22,687 nucleotides of DNA from Alphaproteobacteria bacterium UBA6038 (lineage in GTDB: Bacteria; Pseudomonadota; Alphaproteobacteria; Micropepsales; Micropepsaceae), in the NCBI GenBank assembly GCA_002429315.1, contig DIZC01000066.1:1-22687 (forward strand). Reading direction: 5' to 3'. The notes beneath the pieces are model-generated. The model was given only the letters and a program-made list of their open reading frames with translations. It did not search any database and was not told the origin of the DNA. Positions 1 through 8,026 of the stretch are shown one piece after another; position 1 is the stretch's first letter, and every line of letters starts with the position of its first letter. The position numbers and the translations under genes are program-made.

Positions 1-776
1 GAGCGGGCCCGATTGTCGTCTTCCGCGAAATGTTCCCAGATGAGATTGGCCTTGAGTCCGTCGATCGGCTCGAAATGCAGCGTCATCCGGCCCGACCACA
101 GGTCGCGGCCGTCGATCGCCTGTCCGGTCTCCTGATTGAAGGCGTAGCCGTCCCGCTTGGTCCATTCCCCCGCGGCCCGGAAATCCAGTTTATCGTCGAT
201 GATGGGGATGTTCACCATCCCCTCCAGACGGCGCTCATTATAGTTGCCGACGTCGACGGACGCGTTTGCCTGATACTCATCCGTCGGCTTGGCGGAGACG
301 ATATTGACGACGCCGGCCGGCGCATTGCGGCCATAGAGAGTGCCTTGCGGCCCGCGCAGCACCTCGACGTCTTCGACGTCGAAAAATTCCTGCTCGAAGA
401 AATGGTTGCGGATGAAGGGGATGTTGTTGAACGCGATGGCGACGGCCGGATCGGTGGTCGCCGAAACCGCCTGGGTGCCGATGCCGCGAATCTGGATGTT
501 GTAGCCGGTGAAGTTGGTTTTCGAGAAGGTGAGATTGGGGACCTCTTTGACGAGATCGGGGCCCCCGGCGACCTGCTCGGTGGTGAGCTCCTTTTGCGTG
601 AAGGCCGAAATCGCGATCGGCACGTTCTGGATGTTTTCCGACCGCTTCTGTGCGGTGACGATGACGGTTTCCATTCCCCCGGAGCTCTGCGCCGTGGCGG
701 CAGCCGTGCCGCCGACCAGTGCTATCGCAGCCGCGCCTCCGGCAAGTGCATGGCGCACGGGCGAGCGTCTCGGCAT
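1..776 (-). CDS. TonB-dependent receptor, N-terminal part (runs off window)
   Basis: The minus strand reads from ATG at 776 to the window edge with no stop, giving about 258 residues. It starts with an Ala-rich signal peptide, followed by a TonB-box-like segment (METVIVTAQKR) and a plug domain with the typical QIRGIGTQ and VLRGPQGTLYGRNAPAG signatures, then the first barrel strands. A purine-rich site (GAGGGGAA) precedes the start. It belongs to the large TonB-dependent receptor family of outer-membrane transporters for siderophores, vitamins or sugars. The plug resembles iron/siderophore or general Proteobacterial receptors rather than BtuB, but the substrate cannot be read from the sequence. 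The C-terminal barrel is outside the window. A TetR regulator lies upstream in the same orientation, 263 nt away. Confidence 0.93.
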   Translation of the reverse strand, partial: MPRRSPVRHALAGGAAAIALVGGTAAATAQSSGGMETVIVTAQKRSENIQNVPIAISAFTQKELTTEQVAGGPDLVKEVPNLTFSKTNFTGYNIQIRGIGTQAVSATTDPAVAIAFNNIPFIRNHFFEQEFFDVEDVEVLRGPQGTLYGRNAPAGVVNIVSAKPTDEYQANASVDVGNYNERRLEGMVNIPIIDDKLDFRAAGEWTKRDGYAFNQETGQAIDGRDLWSGRMTLHFEPIDGLKANLIWEHFAEDDNRAR

Positions 777-1021
777 GGAAGTTCCCCTCTTTTGACCGGG
801 GCAGGCGCCCCGGCCCTCACGCGTCCATTGCTCGATGCGACGTGGCGCGCGGCATTTCCTCCGCGCTCCAACGCACATCGGTGTCAATAGTTTTCGCAAA
901 TGATGCGGTTAAGGATGTTTTTTTTGTCCTGTGGCGGCAAAGCAACAGGGGGCAAAGGGGGCGCGCGCGCCAGGCGTGCAATGCCGCCGCCCTGCTGCAG
1001 CGCAGGATTTGAACAAGTCTG

Positions 1022-1040
1022 GGCGACGACCTGCGTCGCC
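1022..1040 (-). terminator. Hairpin at the end of the TetR gene
   Basis: A perfect 7-bp stem (GGCGACG / CGTCGCC) with a 5-nt loop begins right after the TetR stop codon on the minus strand. No clear U-tract follows, so it may be a weak or factor-assisted terminator, or only an mRNA 3' stabiliser. Confidence 0.35.
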
Positions 1041-1654
1041 TAAATGAAGAATTTCGGAAGCAAGAAGGCGGCGACCTTGCGGGAGGCGGTACGCTCCCGA
1101 TCAAGCATCTCCTTCAGGGGCTCGCCGATGACGGAATCGCCGAACGCCATCAGGGCGATGAGAAGGACCGCAGAGGTGACGCCGCGGCGCGGATCGCCCT
1201 CTTCCTGGGCAAATTTCTCCTCGAGGGCACGGACAAGCTCAACCACGGCGTGGCGGACGGGCTCCAAATAATCGAAATTTCCGGAAAACGCGATCCAGGC
1301 TGCGAGCCTGCCGGCGCCGCCTTTCTCGAAGGCATCGAACACCATGTCCACCAGGGCACGGGGAGCAGCCACGTCAGAGCGCAAATGGGCCACTGCGCCC
1401 ATCAGCGCCGCCGCCAGATCGCGCACCATCGCGCTCATCAACTCGGACTGGAGTTCGCCCGCCGTGCCGAAGTGATGAAGGAGGTTGGTGTGCGACATGC
1501 CGAGCTCGTCCGCCACGGCCTTGAGGGTGACGGCATAAGGGCCGCGCTCGACCAGGAGCTGGCGCGCCGCAACGAGCGCCTCCTCCCGGGCCTCGTGGGC
1601 CGAACGGCGGCGCCGCGGCGGAGGACCCGATTTGCGCCGGTTTATTGACATCAT
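1040..1654 (-). CDS. TetR/AcrR family transcriptional regulator
   Basis: The protein has 204 residues from the ATG at 1654; a second ATG follows immediately at 1651. The open frame extends further upstream, but that part lacks family features and overlaps the divergent gene. After a basic N-terminus comes a TetR_N helix-turn-helix at about residues 20-65 (AARQLLVERG, then TLKAVADELGMSHTNLLHHF). A helical ligand-binding domain without a recognisable subfamily signature follows. TetR proteins usually repress a divergent neighbour and themselves. Here the palindrome TGACA-TCAT-TGTCA covers its own start codon and the -35 box of the divergent PF10118 hydrolase gene, which fits that model. The ligand is unknown. 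Confidence 0.9.
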   Translation of the reverse strand: MMSINRRKSGPPPRRRRSAHEAREEALVAARQLLVERGPYAVTLKAVADELGMSHTNLLHHFGTAGELQSELMSAMVRDLAAALMGAVAHLRSDVAAPRALVDMVFDAFEKGGAGRLAAWIAFSGNFDYLEPVRHAVVELVRALEEKFAQEEGDPRRGVTSAVLLIALMAFGDSVIGEPLKEMLDRERTASRKVAAFLLPKFFI

Positions 1655-1674
1655 TGTCAGTCCACGATTACTAA
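1645..1674 (+). promoter_or_regulatory. Putative sigma70-type promoter for the hydrolase gene
   Basis: A consensus -35 box TTGACA lies at 1645-1650. A weak -10-like TACTAA lies at 1669-1674, an 18-nt spacing. The hydrolase ribosome site (AGAGGA, 1689-1694) and TTG start (1702) follow. The -35 overlaps the palindrome at 1646-1659. Confidence 0.45.
1646..1659. promoter_or_regulatory. Putative TetR operator palindrome
   Basis: A perfect inverted repeat, TGACA-N4-TGTCA, overlaps the tandem ATG codons of the TetR gene and the -35 box of the divergent hydrolase promoter. The size and placement fit a TetR dimer site that controls both genes. No second copy was seen nearby. Confidence 0.5.
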
Positions 1675-1701
1675 CAGAGCCGAGCGTCAGAGGATCATGC
1701 T

Positions 1702-2550
1702 TTGCTGGCCGAAACGCAAACGCCGCCCGATCTGGCCATCCATCCGCGCGACATTGCATTCGGGCGCGGATCGCCCGTTCCGCACTGGTGGCTGGGCGGC
1801 GACCCAATCGCTACCGCCTTCTTCAACGCACTCTCCGCCTCGTTTCCGCAAGGGGAACGCTTCTTCATGGATGCCGTGCGGCCTTATCGCAATGTCGCCG
1901 ATCCGAAGCTCGCCGAGCAGATCGCGGCGTTCACCGCCCAGGAGGCCGTCCACAGCCGGGAGCATCTCGTCTTCAACAACGCCGTGGCGGTTCACGGCGC
2001 GGATTTCAGCCGCATCGACAGCTATCTCAAAAGGCGATTCGATTTTGGCCGCAAGCTTCCGCCGCTCAACCAGCTGTGCGCCACCATCGCGCTGGAACAT
2101 TTCACGGCCATTCTCGCCCACGCACTTCTTTCCGACGGCGACGATCTCGCCGGCGCGCCGCCGGAGCTGAAACGCATGTGGCATTGGCACGCCATCGAGG
2201 AGATCGAGCACAAGGCGGTTGCCTTCGACACGTTTGTTGCAGTCGCGCGGCGGCTCTCGCCGCTGCGGCGGTGGTGGCTCCGCTGCTTCTCGATGGCGCT
2301 GGTCACGATCATGTTCTTTCAGTTCATCGGGTTCGGCGCGCGCGAGTTCTTCCGCCACGATGGCCTGAACAATCTGCAAAGCTGGCGTGCGCTGCTTGGC
2401 TATCTCTGGATCAGGCCCGGCATCATGCGGCGCGCCGCGCCCAGCTACTTCGCCTACTACAAACCAAGTTTCCATCCTTGGCGCGTTGATGACCGGGCGT
2501 TGATCGCAGGGGTGGAAGCGACGCTCACGACGAGCCATGCGGTGGCTTAA
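1702..2550 (+). CDS. PF10118-type metal-dependent hydrolase
   Basis: The protein has 282 residues. The TTG start is set by AGAGGA 7 nt upstream; a stop at 1672-1674 and the absence of ATG or GTG leave no better choice. The sequence matches the predicted metal-dependent hydrolase family (COG3687/PF10118): an N-terminal PHWWLGGDPIATAFFNALS block, then helical segments containing QEAVHSREH (about residue 77), ALEHFTAILAH (about 130) and HAIEEIEHKAVAFD (about 170). The repeated ExxH spacing resembles carboxylate-bridged diiron helical bundles; that is my inference, not an established mechanism. One hydrophobic stretch near residue 200 (ALVTIMFFQFIGFG) may be membrane-associated. It is divergent from a TetR regulator and overlaps the DUF2147 gene by 14 nt, so the two are probably co-translated. 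The substrate is unknown. Confidence 0.88.
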   Translation: MLAETQTPPDLAIHPRDIAFGRGSPVPHWWLGGDPIATAFFNALSASFPQGERFFMDAVRPYRNVADPKLAEQIAAFTAQEAVHSREHLVFNNAVAVHGADFSRIDSYLKRRFDFGRKLPPLNQLCATIALEHFTAILAHALLSDGDDLAGAPPELKRMWHWHAIEEIEHKAVAFDTFVAVARRLSPLRRWWLRCFSMALVTIMFFQFIGFGAREFFRHDGLNNLQSWRALLGYLWIRPGIMRRAAPSYFAYYKPSFHPWRVDDRALIAGVEATLTTSHAVA

Positions 2551-2959
2551 TCTCATCTGCCTCTGCGCCGCGGTGCTCGCGACGGTGCCCGCCGCGGCGG
2601 CAGGCGGCGTCTTCGGGCTGTGGGCGACAGAGAAGAACAACGGGCGCGTGCTCATCGAGCCGTGCGGCGCGGCGCTGTGCGGGCGTGTGATCGACGGCAA
2701 TCAATTGCGCGCCAACCCCGAGCAGACGGACGTCCACAATCCCGATCCGGCCAGACGGACGCGGCGGGTGAAAGGCCTGACGATCTTGCAAGGCTATAGC
2801 GGCGGTCCGCCGCAATGGCGGGGCGGCAGCATCTACGATCCGCAGACCGGCGACGAGTCGCACAACTCGAGCCTGACGCTGGTTGCGCCGGGTACGCTCG
2901 AGGTCAGGGGCTGCCGCCTTGTCTTCTGCCGCTCCGAAACCTGGACCCGAACGAACTGA
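2537..2959 (+). CDS. DUF2147 family secreted protein
   Basis: The protein has 140 residues with a cleavable signal peptide (about residues 1-22, ending AAAA-GG). The mature part shows DUF2147 (PF09917) features: GLWATEKNNGRVLIEPCG, a CGRVI motif, an NPD..RR.R..G segment, a W-GG-IYDP-GDE block and a closing GC-lvfCR-seTW. Four cysteines in the mature part could form periplasmic disulfides. The function of DUF2147 proteins is not established. The gene starts inside the end of the hydrolase gene (14-nt overlap), which suggests translational coupling and shared control by the TetR operator. The 157-nt gap to the convergent M23 gene contains two short GC hairpins but no clear terminator. Confidence 0.87.
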   Translation: MRWLNLICLCAAVLATVPAAAAGGVFGLWATEKNNGRVLIEPCGAALCGRVIDGNQLRANPEQTDVHNPDPARRTRRVKGLTILQGYSGGPPQWRGGSIYDPQTGDESHNSSLTLVAPGTLEVRGCRLVFCRSETWTRTN

Positions 2960-3116
2960 AAACTGAGAATTGATATGCGCTGTCCCCTGAGAGCGCCCTG
3001 TGCAGCGGTTTAGCTGCGCGCCTAACGATCATCACGGCAGATTCCCATTCGCACAGCCCTCCGCATAGGCGTGGTATACAGATGAAATTGCGCCGATTGG
3101 CCCCTGGCAACTCATC

Positions 3117-4202
3117 TTAAGGCGACACCCAAGGATCATTGGCGTTCAAGCCTCGACACACCCATGTAGCCGCAACCAGACCGGGCAGGAGCTGCTGGGT
3201 TGTGGGTTGAAAATACGTGTTCTGCGGTGTCCCTTGGTCGTCAGGAGGCCAGACCGATGTTCTTGCGATCTTGTACCAGCCCAAAGGGCAATCAGTGGTC
3301 GCGCCTGTATATTTGAATGCATAATAAGAGTTGTGACTCTTGCCGGCGAGCGCGGCCGTATATTTCGACGACGGGCCAAGGCGCAAATTAACGCCGTTCC
3401 CCGCATCGGTAATCATGACCAGCAACGGAGGATGTTCGGTCTTACGCCGTTCCAAGTAGTGCACAGGGTCGACATAGTCCAAGTGGTCTGGAAACGCCGC
3501 GGAATAGCCGAAACTAAAACCATCGTTGGGATCGGAAGGATCCTTCGAATAAATCATCGCGACGTGCTTTGCCTCGAAGTGCAAATGCTTTTGCCACGCG
3601 TCAGGGCTTCCGTAGCCAGAGCCTCCAACGGTCCCTATGGGGTTGCCAACGGATACAGGCACGGCACCGTTAGGGCACTTCCATTCGTGGACATATACGC
3701 CGTTGGCGTCGTACCCCTTGAATTCGCTGCAGTTCCTCTCAACAGCGCTTTGCAAACTGGAGTCAAAGCTCGATAGATGAGAGAATTGACTGAATGCGTT
3801 GCGACCAGAATGCTGAAGAATGAGCGTGTTTCCGAGACCGTGGTCCGAGCAGGGCACCGAATCATTCTTACAGCTGGAGCCACGGTCGTCATTCGGGCTG
3901 AGCTTGGCCACGTAGCCGGATGCCACTGCCATGACGACGGGGGTATTCCCGCTTGTACCGATGTCCAAGCCGGTGTGATGAGAGTTGTTGCTGCCAAGCC
4001 CCTCCCACTGGCCATAATCTTGCGTGATTTTATCCTTGCCATACTGTGATTGGTCCAAAGGCCATATCCATTGACCGGCCCCTCTAGGAATAGCTGAAGC
4101 TGACTTAGAGCTGCCTTTTGCGGGAGGTTGCTCACCAGCGCTGGTTTGTAGAGGTACACTAAATATCGCGCTGATGGCAAAAATCATGAGTACGTTTGTC
4201 AT
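3117..4202 (-). CDS. M23 family metallopeptidase (secreted)
   Basis: The protein has 361 residues with a signal peptide (about 1-22). The zinc-peptidase core shows H76-x3-D80 (HHTGLDIG), a conserved SH at 141-142, and H206-L-H208 (KHLHFE), the standard LytM/M23 metal and catalytic residues, so it is probably active. The family cuts peptide cross-links in peptidoglycan or similar Gly-rich peptides. The C-terminal 110 or so residues (VMITDAGNGVNLRLGPSSKY onward) resemble an SH3-like domain that could bind cell wall. Six or more cysteines, unusual for a cytoplasmic protein, support secretion. The start has GGGGAAA just upstream. Base composition is near 48-50% G+C in lines I counted, against about 65% for neighbours, which suggests recent acquisition. 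It has no operon partner. Confidence 0.88.
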   Translation of the reverse strand: MTNVLMIFAISAIFSVPLQTSAGEQPPAKGSSKSASAIPRGAGQWIWPLDQSQYGKDKITQDYGQWEGLGSNNSHHTGLDIGTSGNTPVVMAVASGYVAKLSPNDDRGSSCKNDSVPCSDHGLGNTLILQHSGRNAFSQFSHLSSFDSSLQSAVERNCSEFKGYDANGVYVHEWKCPNGAVPVSVGNPIGTVGGSGYGSPDAWQKHLHFEAKHVAMIYSKDPSDPNDGFSFGYSAAFPDHLDYVDPVHYLERRKTEHPPLLVMITDAGNGVNLRLGPSSKYTAALAGKSHNSYYAFKYTGATTDCPLGWYKIARTSVWPPDDQGTPQNTYFQPTTQQLLPGLVAATWVCRGLNANDPWVSP

Positions 4203-4564
4203 TTTCCCCGCCCCTTTGGTTGTGACTTATTTTGTTGAGGTTTACCGTGGAGTCAACAGTTATCTGAAAGTTTATGGCGATCTGTTTACAGAAAGGAGCT
4301 GCCAAACCTACCATTGCTTGACTCGGAGGAGTTTGTCCTGATCAACGACGTGTTGGGGGCGCTCGGTGAATGTCGCCAGTGAGGTCATCCACGTCACCGT
4401 TTCGAGGGCCCACGCGCGGACGCGACAGATATGCCGGCGCAAGGCGCGGCAGCACCATCAGTCACGAAATAGAAAAACCGTAAACCGTTATCGACTGCGC
4501 AGTGGTCGTCCCCAGCGCGGTGCCCTGTTGCACACCGTTTTCGCCAGCGGGAAGCGCCGTCCGG
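4203..4564. other. Intergenic stretch, possible gene remnant
   Basis: No complete gene can be supported. It holds the presumed M23 promoter region on the minus strand, which is A+T-richer than the flanks. On the plus strand a frame stays open from 4239 to the stop at 4380-4382. Its last part (from TTG 4314: LPLLDSEEFVLINDVLGALG) has protein-like composition, with AAGGAG 15 nt before the TTG. It could be a tiny gene or the tail of a deleted one. Confidence 0.3.
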
Positions 4565-5842
4565 TCAGAAACGATCGAGGATCTTGTACCAGATCAATCC
4601 GGCGGACACGAGCGGGCGCCGTGTCCATGTACCGCCGGGAAATGGTTTCGCGGGCACCCGTGCCAACGCATCGAACCGCTCTGCGTTTCCGGTTACCGCT
4701 TCTGCCAGCAACTTGCCGCCCAGATTTGCCAAGGCAACGCCCTGGCCCGAATAGCCATGCGCGAACACGGTTCGCGCGTTGAGCCGCCCCACATGCGGCA
4801 TGCGCGTGCGGGTGATGCCGACGGTGCCGCTCCAGGCGTATTCCGTGCGGACAGTCTTCAGCGCCGGATAAACCCTTTCCATCCGCGGCCGCACGATCGC
4901 CGCGACGTTTCGCGGAACGGTAAGATAGGTCTCGCGCCCTGCGAACAGCATGCGCCTGTCCTCGCTCTTGCGAAAATAATCGAGCACGTGCCGCGTATCG
5001 GCCACGGCGGAATCATTCGGCAGCACGCTTTCGTAGACTTCATCCGGAAGCGGCTCGGTGGCCGTCATGAAGCTCTCGACGTGGGCGATATAGGGCGCCA
5101 GCTCCGGCACGAGCAGGCCCGCGCGAGCATCGCAAGCGATGATGACATGCTCGGCATCGATTATGCCGCGATCGTAGAGAACGCGGACGCTGCGTTCTGA
5201 CGTCTCAATGCGCTGCGCTCTTGTGTGTTCGTGCAGGTGCGCTCCCGCTGCCTCGGCCGCCGCGGCAATGCCGCGGGCGAACGCCAGTGGCTGGAGATGT
5301 CCGCCTCCGGAGTCGAAGCGCGCCGCCGGGTACACCTCGGTTCCGAGTTCTCGCGCGGTTTCGGCGGCGTCCATCATGCGCGCAGCCGAATAGTCGTAGT
5401 GCGCTCGCAGATATTCGGTGTCGTCCGCCAGGGGACGGATTGCGCCGCGGTCGTCGGCCGCGATGACGAGTCCGCTCTTCAACGCGCAACCGATTCCGTA
5501 CCGTGTCACCAGCTCGCGGATCAGCGACTTCGCGTCTTCCGACAGATTCCACAAATCGCGGGCGTGCGTTTTCCCGAGCCAGCGCTCCAACTCGCGCTGC
5601 GTTTGCCGGAAGCCGGTATGGATCTGGCCGCCGTTCCGCCCCGATGCGCCATAGCCGATCGTTTCCGCCTCGATGAGAACGGGGCCCGCGCCGATGTTCG
5701 CCAGGTGCAGGGCGGCGGAGAGGCCGGTGAATCCGCCGCCAACGATGCAGACGTCCGTTTTGACATTGCCGGAAAGGCTCGCATGCGCGGGCACAGGGCC
5801 AAGCACGGCGCGGTAGAACGTCTCGGGCCCGATCGCGCTCAC
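4565..5842 (-). CDS. FAD-dependent amine oxidoreductase (PuuB/DAO family)
   Basis: The protein has 425 residues. The GTG start overlaps the upstream MFS stop as GTGA. The DAO fold (PF01266) begins at about residue 29 with the FAD dinucleotide motif DVCIVGGGFTGLSAALHLA and continues with ETIGYGASGRNGGQIHTGF, the block typical of gamma-glutamylputrescine oxidoreductase (PuuB) and related amine oxidases. The C-terminal YAWSGTVGITRTRMPHVG and GYSGQGVALANLGGKLLAEA complete the FAD site. Such enzymes oxidise amines or amino acids, releasing aldehyde and ammonia or amine with peroxide. None of the other puu genes is present, so the substrate is open; it could be a polyamine conjugate or an amino acid. 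Coupling to an exporter suggests one functional unit, perhaps detoxification. Confidence 0.9.
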   Translation of the reverse strand: MSAIGPETFYRAVLGPVPAHASLSGNVKTDVCIVGGGFTGLSAALHLANIGAGPVLIEAETIGYGASGRNGGQIHTGFRQTQRELERWLGKTHARDLWNLSEDAKSLIRELVTRYGIGCALKSGLVIAADDRGAIRPLADDTEYLRAHYDYSAARMMDAAETARELGTEVYPAARFDSGGGHLQPLAFARGIAAAAEAAGAHLHEHTRAQRIETSERSVRVLYDRGIIDAEHVIIACDARAGLLVPELAPYIAHVESFMTATEPLPDEVYESVLPNDSAVADTRHVLDYFRKSEDRRMLFAGRETYLTVPRNVAAIVRPRMERVYPALKTVRTEYAWSGTVGITRTRMPHVGRLNARTVFAHGYSGQGVALANLGGKLLAEAVTGNAERFDALARVPAKPFPGGTWTRRPLVSAGLIWYKILDRF

Positions 5843-7071
5843 GATAACCGGCTGCTTTGATCATCGCGGCGCGCGCGCGAAACATAAGCCAGCGCGACGG
5901 CCGGCAGCACCATCAGCGCGGCGAGATAGAACGGTGCGTTAACGCCGGCATTCGAGAACGCGAGCCCGGTGCAAAACGGGCCAACCACGCGCGCGAGCGC
6001 GCCGGTCGCATTGTTCAGCCCGAGATACTGGCCCTGGTGGCGCCAGTCGACATTGCGCGAGATGAGCGCGGCCACGTTGGGCCAGGCGATCGATTGCCCG
6101 AAGGCAGTCATCGCCAGCAGCGGCACCACCATCAGTGCGCCGTTCGACCATGGCTGCAGCGACAAAAACGCCGCCGTCATCGCCATGCCGGCCGCCAGCA
6201 CGCGAGCTTCGCCGAACCGGCGCGACAGCCTCCCCACCAGCACGATCTGGCAGAACGCCGCCACCACGCCGACCACCGCAAAGGCGCTGCCCACCTGCCG
6301 CGGGCCCCAGCCGAAGCGTGCTTCCGTCCACAGTCCGAAGATCGATTCGATTCCGGTGAAGGCGCAGCCGGCGAGAAACGTCACCAGCATCAGCCGGCCG
6401 ATGGCGGGATGGGTGAGCGCGTTGCCCAGCACTGCCCAGCGGCTCGCCTGCTCCGAGAAGGTGTGGGTGCGGACGCGGCTCTCGCGCACGAACAGAACGA
6501 TGCCGGCCACGCAGGTGGCGGAAAGCGCCGAGCACACCATCAGCGGAATTCGAAAACCGAGGTGGCCGGCGGCCGGATGGGCCAGCAATCCGCCGAGCGC
6601 CGGCCCGACGATGAAGCCAATGTTGAAGGCGGCGCCCAGCAGCGCCATCCGCCCCGAACGCCGGTCCGGCGGCGTGACGTCGGCAATATAGCCCTGGATC
6701 ACCGAGCCGTTGCCGCTCATCAGCCCGCCCACGATACGGGCGAAGAAGGCGAAGGCGATGGTCGGCGCGTAGGCCATCGCCAGGTAACACAGGCAGTTGC
6801 CGGAGACGGTGCTGATGAGGATGGGCTTGCGTCCCATCCGGTCGGACAGCCGGCCCCAGAACGGCTCGCCGAAGAACGCGCCGATGGCATAGGCCGAGAA
6901 CACCAGCGCAATCTGCCACGGCGGCGCGGCGAACGACTTGGCGTAGAATGGCAGCAGCGGCACGACGATGCCGAAGCCGAGAAGATTGATGAACATGACC
7001 GACAGCAGCGTCGGCAATGCCGCTCCGCCGCCCGCACTTTCGGCGCGTGCGGTTTCTGTGGTCATATCCAT
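5839..7071 (-). CDS. MFS transporter, TetA/Bcr-like 12-TM exporter
   Basis: The protein has 410 residues from ATG 7071 (MDMTTE); ATG 7065 is an alternative. The open frame continues further upstream but that part runs into the divergent cyclophilin gene. Motifs of drug:H+ antiporters are present: INLLGFGIVVPLLPFYAKSF in TM1, GRLSDRMGRKPIL (motif A, loop 2-3), and FIVGPALGGLLA (motif C, TM5), with about 12 hydrophobic helices. This places it with the TetA/Bcr class of inner-membrane exporters. The substrate is unknown and tetracycline resistance cannot be inferred. The stop overlaps the GTG of the FAD oxidoreductase, so the two are probably one operon. Only 39 nt separate it from the divergent cyclophilin gene, so the two promoters must overlap or lie inside coding DNA. 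Confidence 0.9.
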   Translation of the reverse strand: MDMTTETARAESAGGGAALPTLLSVMFINLLGFGIVVPLLPFYAKSFAAPPWQIALVFSAYAIGAFFGEPFWGRLSDRMGRKPILISTVSGNCLCYLAMAYAPTIAFAFFARIVGGLMSGNGSVIQGYIADVTPPDRRSGRMALLGAAFNIGFIVGPALGGLLAHPAAGHLGFRIPLMVCSALSATCVAGIVLFVRESRVRTHTFSEQASRWAVLGNALTHPAIGRLMLVTFLAGCAFTGIESIFGLWTEARFGWGPRQVGSAFAVVGVVAAFCQIVLVGRLSRRFGEARVLAAGMAMTAAFLSLQPWSNGALMVVPLLAMTAFGQSIAWPNVAALISRNVDWRHQGQYLGLNNATGALARVVGPFCTGLAFSNAGVNAPFYLAALMVLPAVALAYVSRARRDDQSSRLS

Positions 7072-7110
7072 GCCGGCGGTTATTCTCGAAGCTATCGCGG
7101 GGATCAATCC

Positions 7111-8013
7111 ATGAAACGGCTTTCGCTCGGCATTGCCGTCCTGTGCCTTGCGCTCGCCGCGCGCGCCGCCGACACGCCGGAGCCGCCGCCGGAAGCCTGG
7201 CGCGATGTCGATCCAAACAACTTCGTGCTGATCGACACCAAATACGGCGAAGTCGCCGTCGAGTTGGCGCCGCAATTCGCGCCGAAGCACGCGGAGCGCT
7301 TACGGGCGCTGATCCGCGCGCATTTCTACGATGGCCTGTCGTTCTATCGCGTGGTCGACGGTTTCGTGGCGCAAGGCGGCATCGGCGAAGGCACCGCCTC
7401 CACCAAGGATCATCCCAAGGAAGCGGCCGGCCTGGCGCAATGGCCGCCGCTCAAGGCGGAGTTCGGGCGGCCGATCGGCAACGATGTGACCTTCACGCCC
7501 CTGGGCAACGCCGACCTGTTCGCGCCCGAAGTCGGGCACGTCAACGGATTTCCAGTCGGTCGCGATCCCAAAACGCAAACCATGTGGATGATCCACTGCC
7601 CCGCCACCTTCGCCTTTGCGCGCGACAACGACCCCGATACCGCGAGCACCGAATTCTACATCGTCATCGGCGAAGCCCCGCGGCGGCTCGATCGCAATCT
7701 CAGCGCCTTCGGCCGCGTCATCGATGGGATGCAATATCTCCAGAAGCTCGAGCGCGGCGATCCCAAGGTCGAGAACGGCGTCATCCAGGACGTGGGCAAA
7801 CGAGACCCGATCGTCCGCATGCGGCTGGCCTCCGACCTGCCCGCGAAGGAGCGGCCGCACTTCCAGGTGATGCGGACGGAGTCCGCGTCCTTCGCCAAGG
7901 AAAAAGAGTTGCGCAAAAATCCCGCGCCGGAGTTCTACGTGCACACCCCACCGCCGGTGCTCGACATCTGCGCGATGCCGGTGCCGGTGCGGATCGCCTC
8001 GGATCGGCATTGA
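7111..8013 (+). CDS. Periplasmic peptidyl-prolyl cis-trans isomerase, cyclophilin type
   Basis: The protein has 300 residues. The ATG at 7111 has GGGGATCA upstream and is followed by a clear signal peptide (residues 1-20, ending ARAA). A much longer in-frame opening upstream is antisense to the MFS gene. Cyclophilin motifs: VLIDTKYGEVAVELAPQFAP, then FYDGLSFYRVVDGFVAQGG (residues 72-90, with the catalytic-type Arg80), and a core ending in TEFYIVIGEAPRRLDRNLSA and FGRVIDGM. Between these lies a longer insertion than in E. coli PpiA, and about 70 residues follow the core. This long periplasmic form is seen in alpha- and gammaproteobacteria. It would speed proline isomerisation during folding of envelope proteins. 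BrnT begins only 13 nt downstream. Confidence 0.93.
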   Translation: MKRLSLGIAVLCLALAARAADTPEPPPEAWRDVDPNNFVLIDTKYGEVAVELAPQFAPKHAERLRALIRAHFYDGLSFYRVVDGFVAQGGIGEGTASTKDHPKEAAGLAQWPPLKAEFGRPIGNDVTFTPLGNADLFAPEVGHVNGFPVGRDPKTQTMWMIHCPATFAFARDNDPDTASTEFYIVIGEAPRRLDRNLSAFGRVIDGMQYLQKLERGDPKVENGVIQDVGKRDPIVRMRLASDLPAKERPHFQVMRTESASFAKEKELRKNPAPEFYVHTPPPVLDICAMPVPVRIASDRH

Positions 8014-8026
8014 CGGTTCTACTGCT

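Noticed and set aside
5857..7110. Extended N-terminus of the cyclophilin frame
   Set aside because: The in-frame region is antisense to the MFS gene and rich in His/Arg. The signal peptide and ribosome site place the start at 7111.
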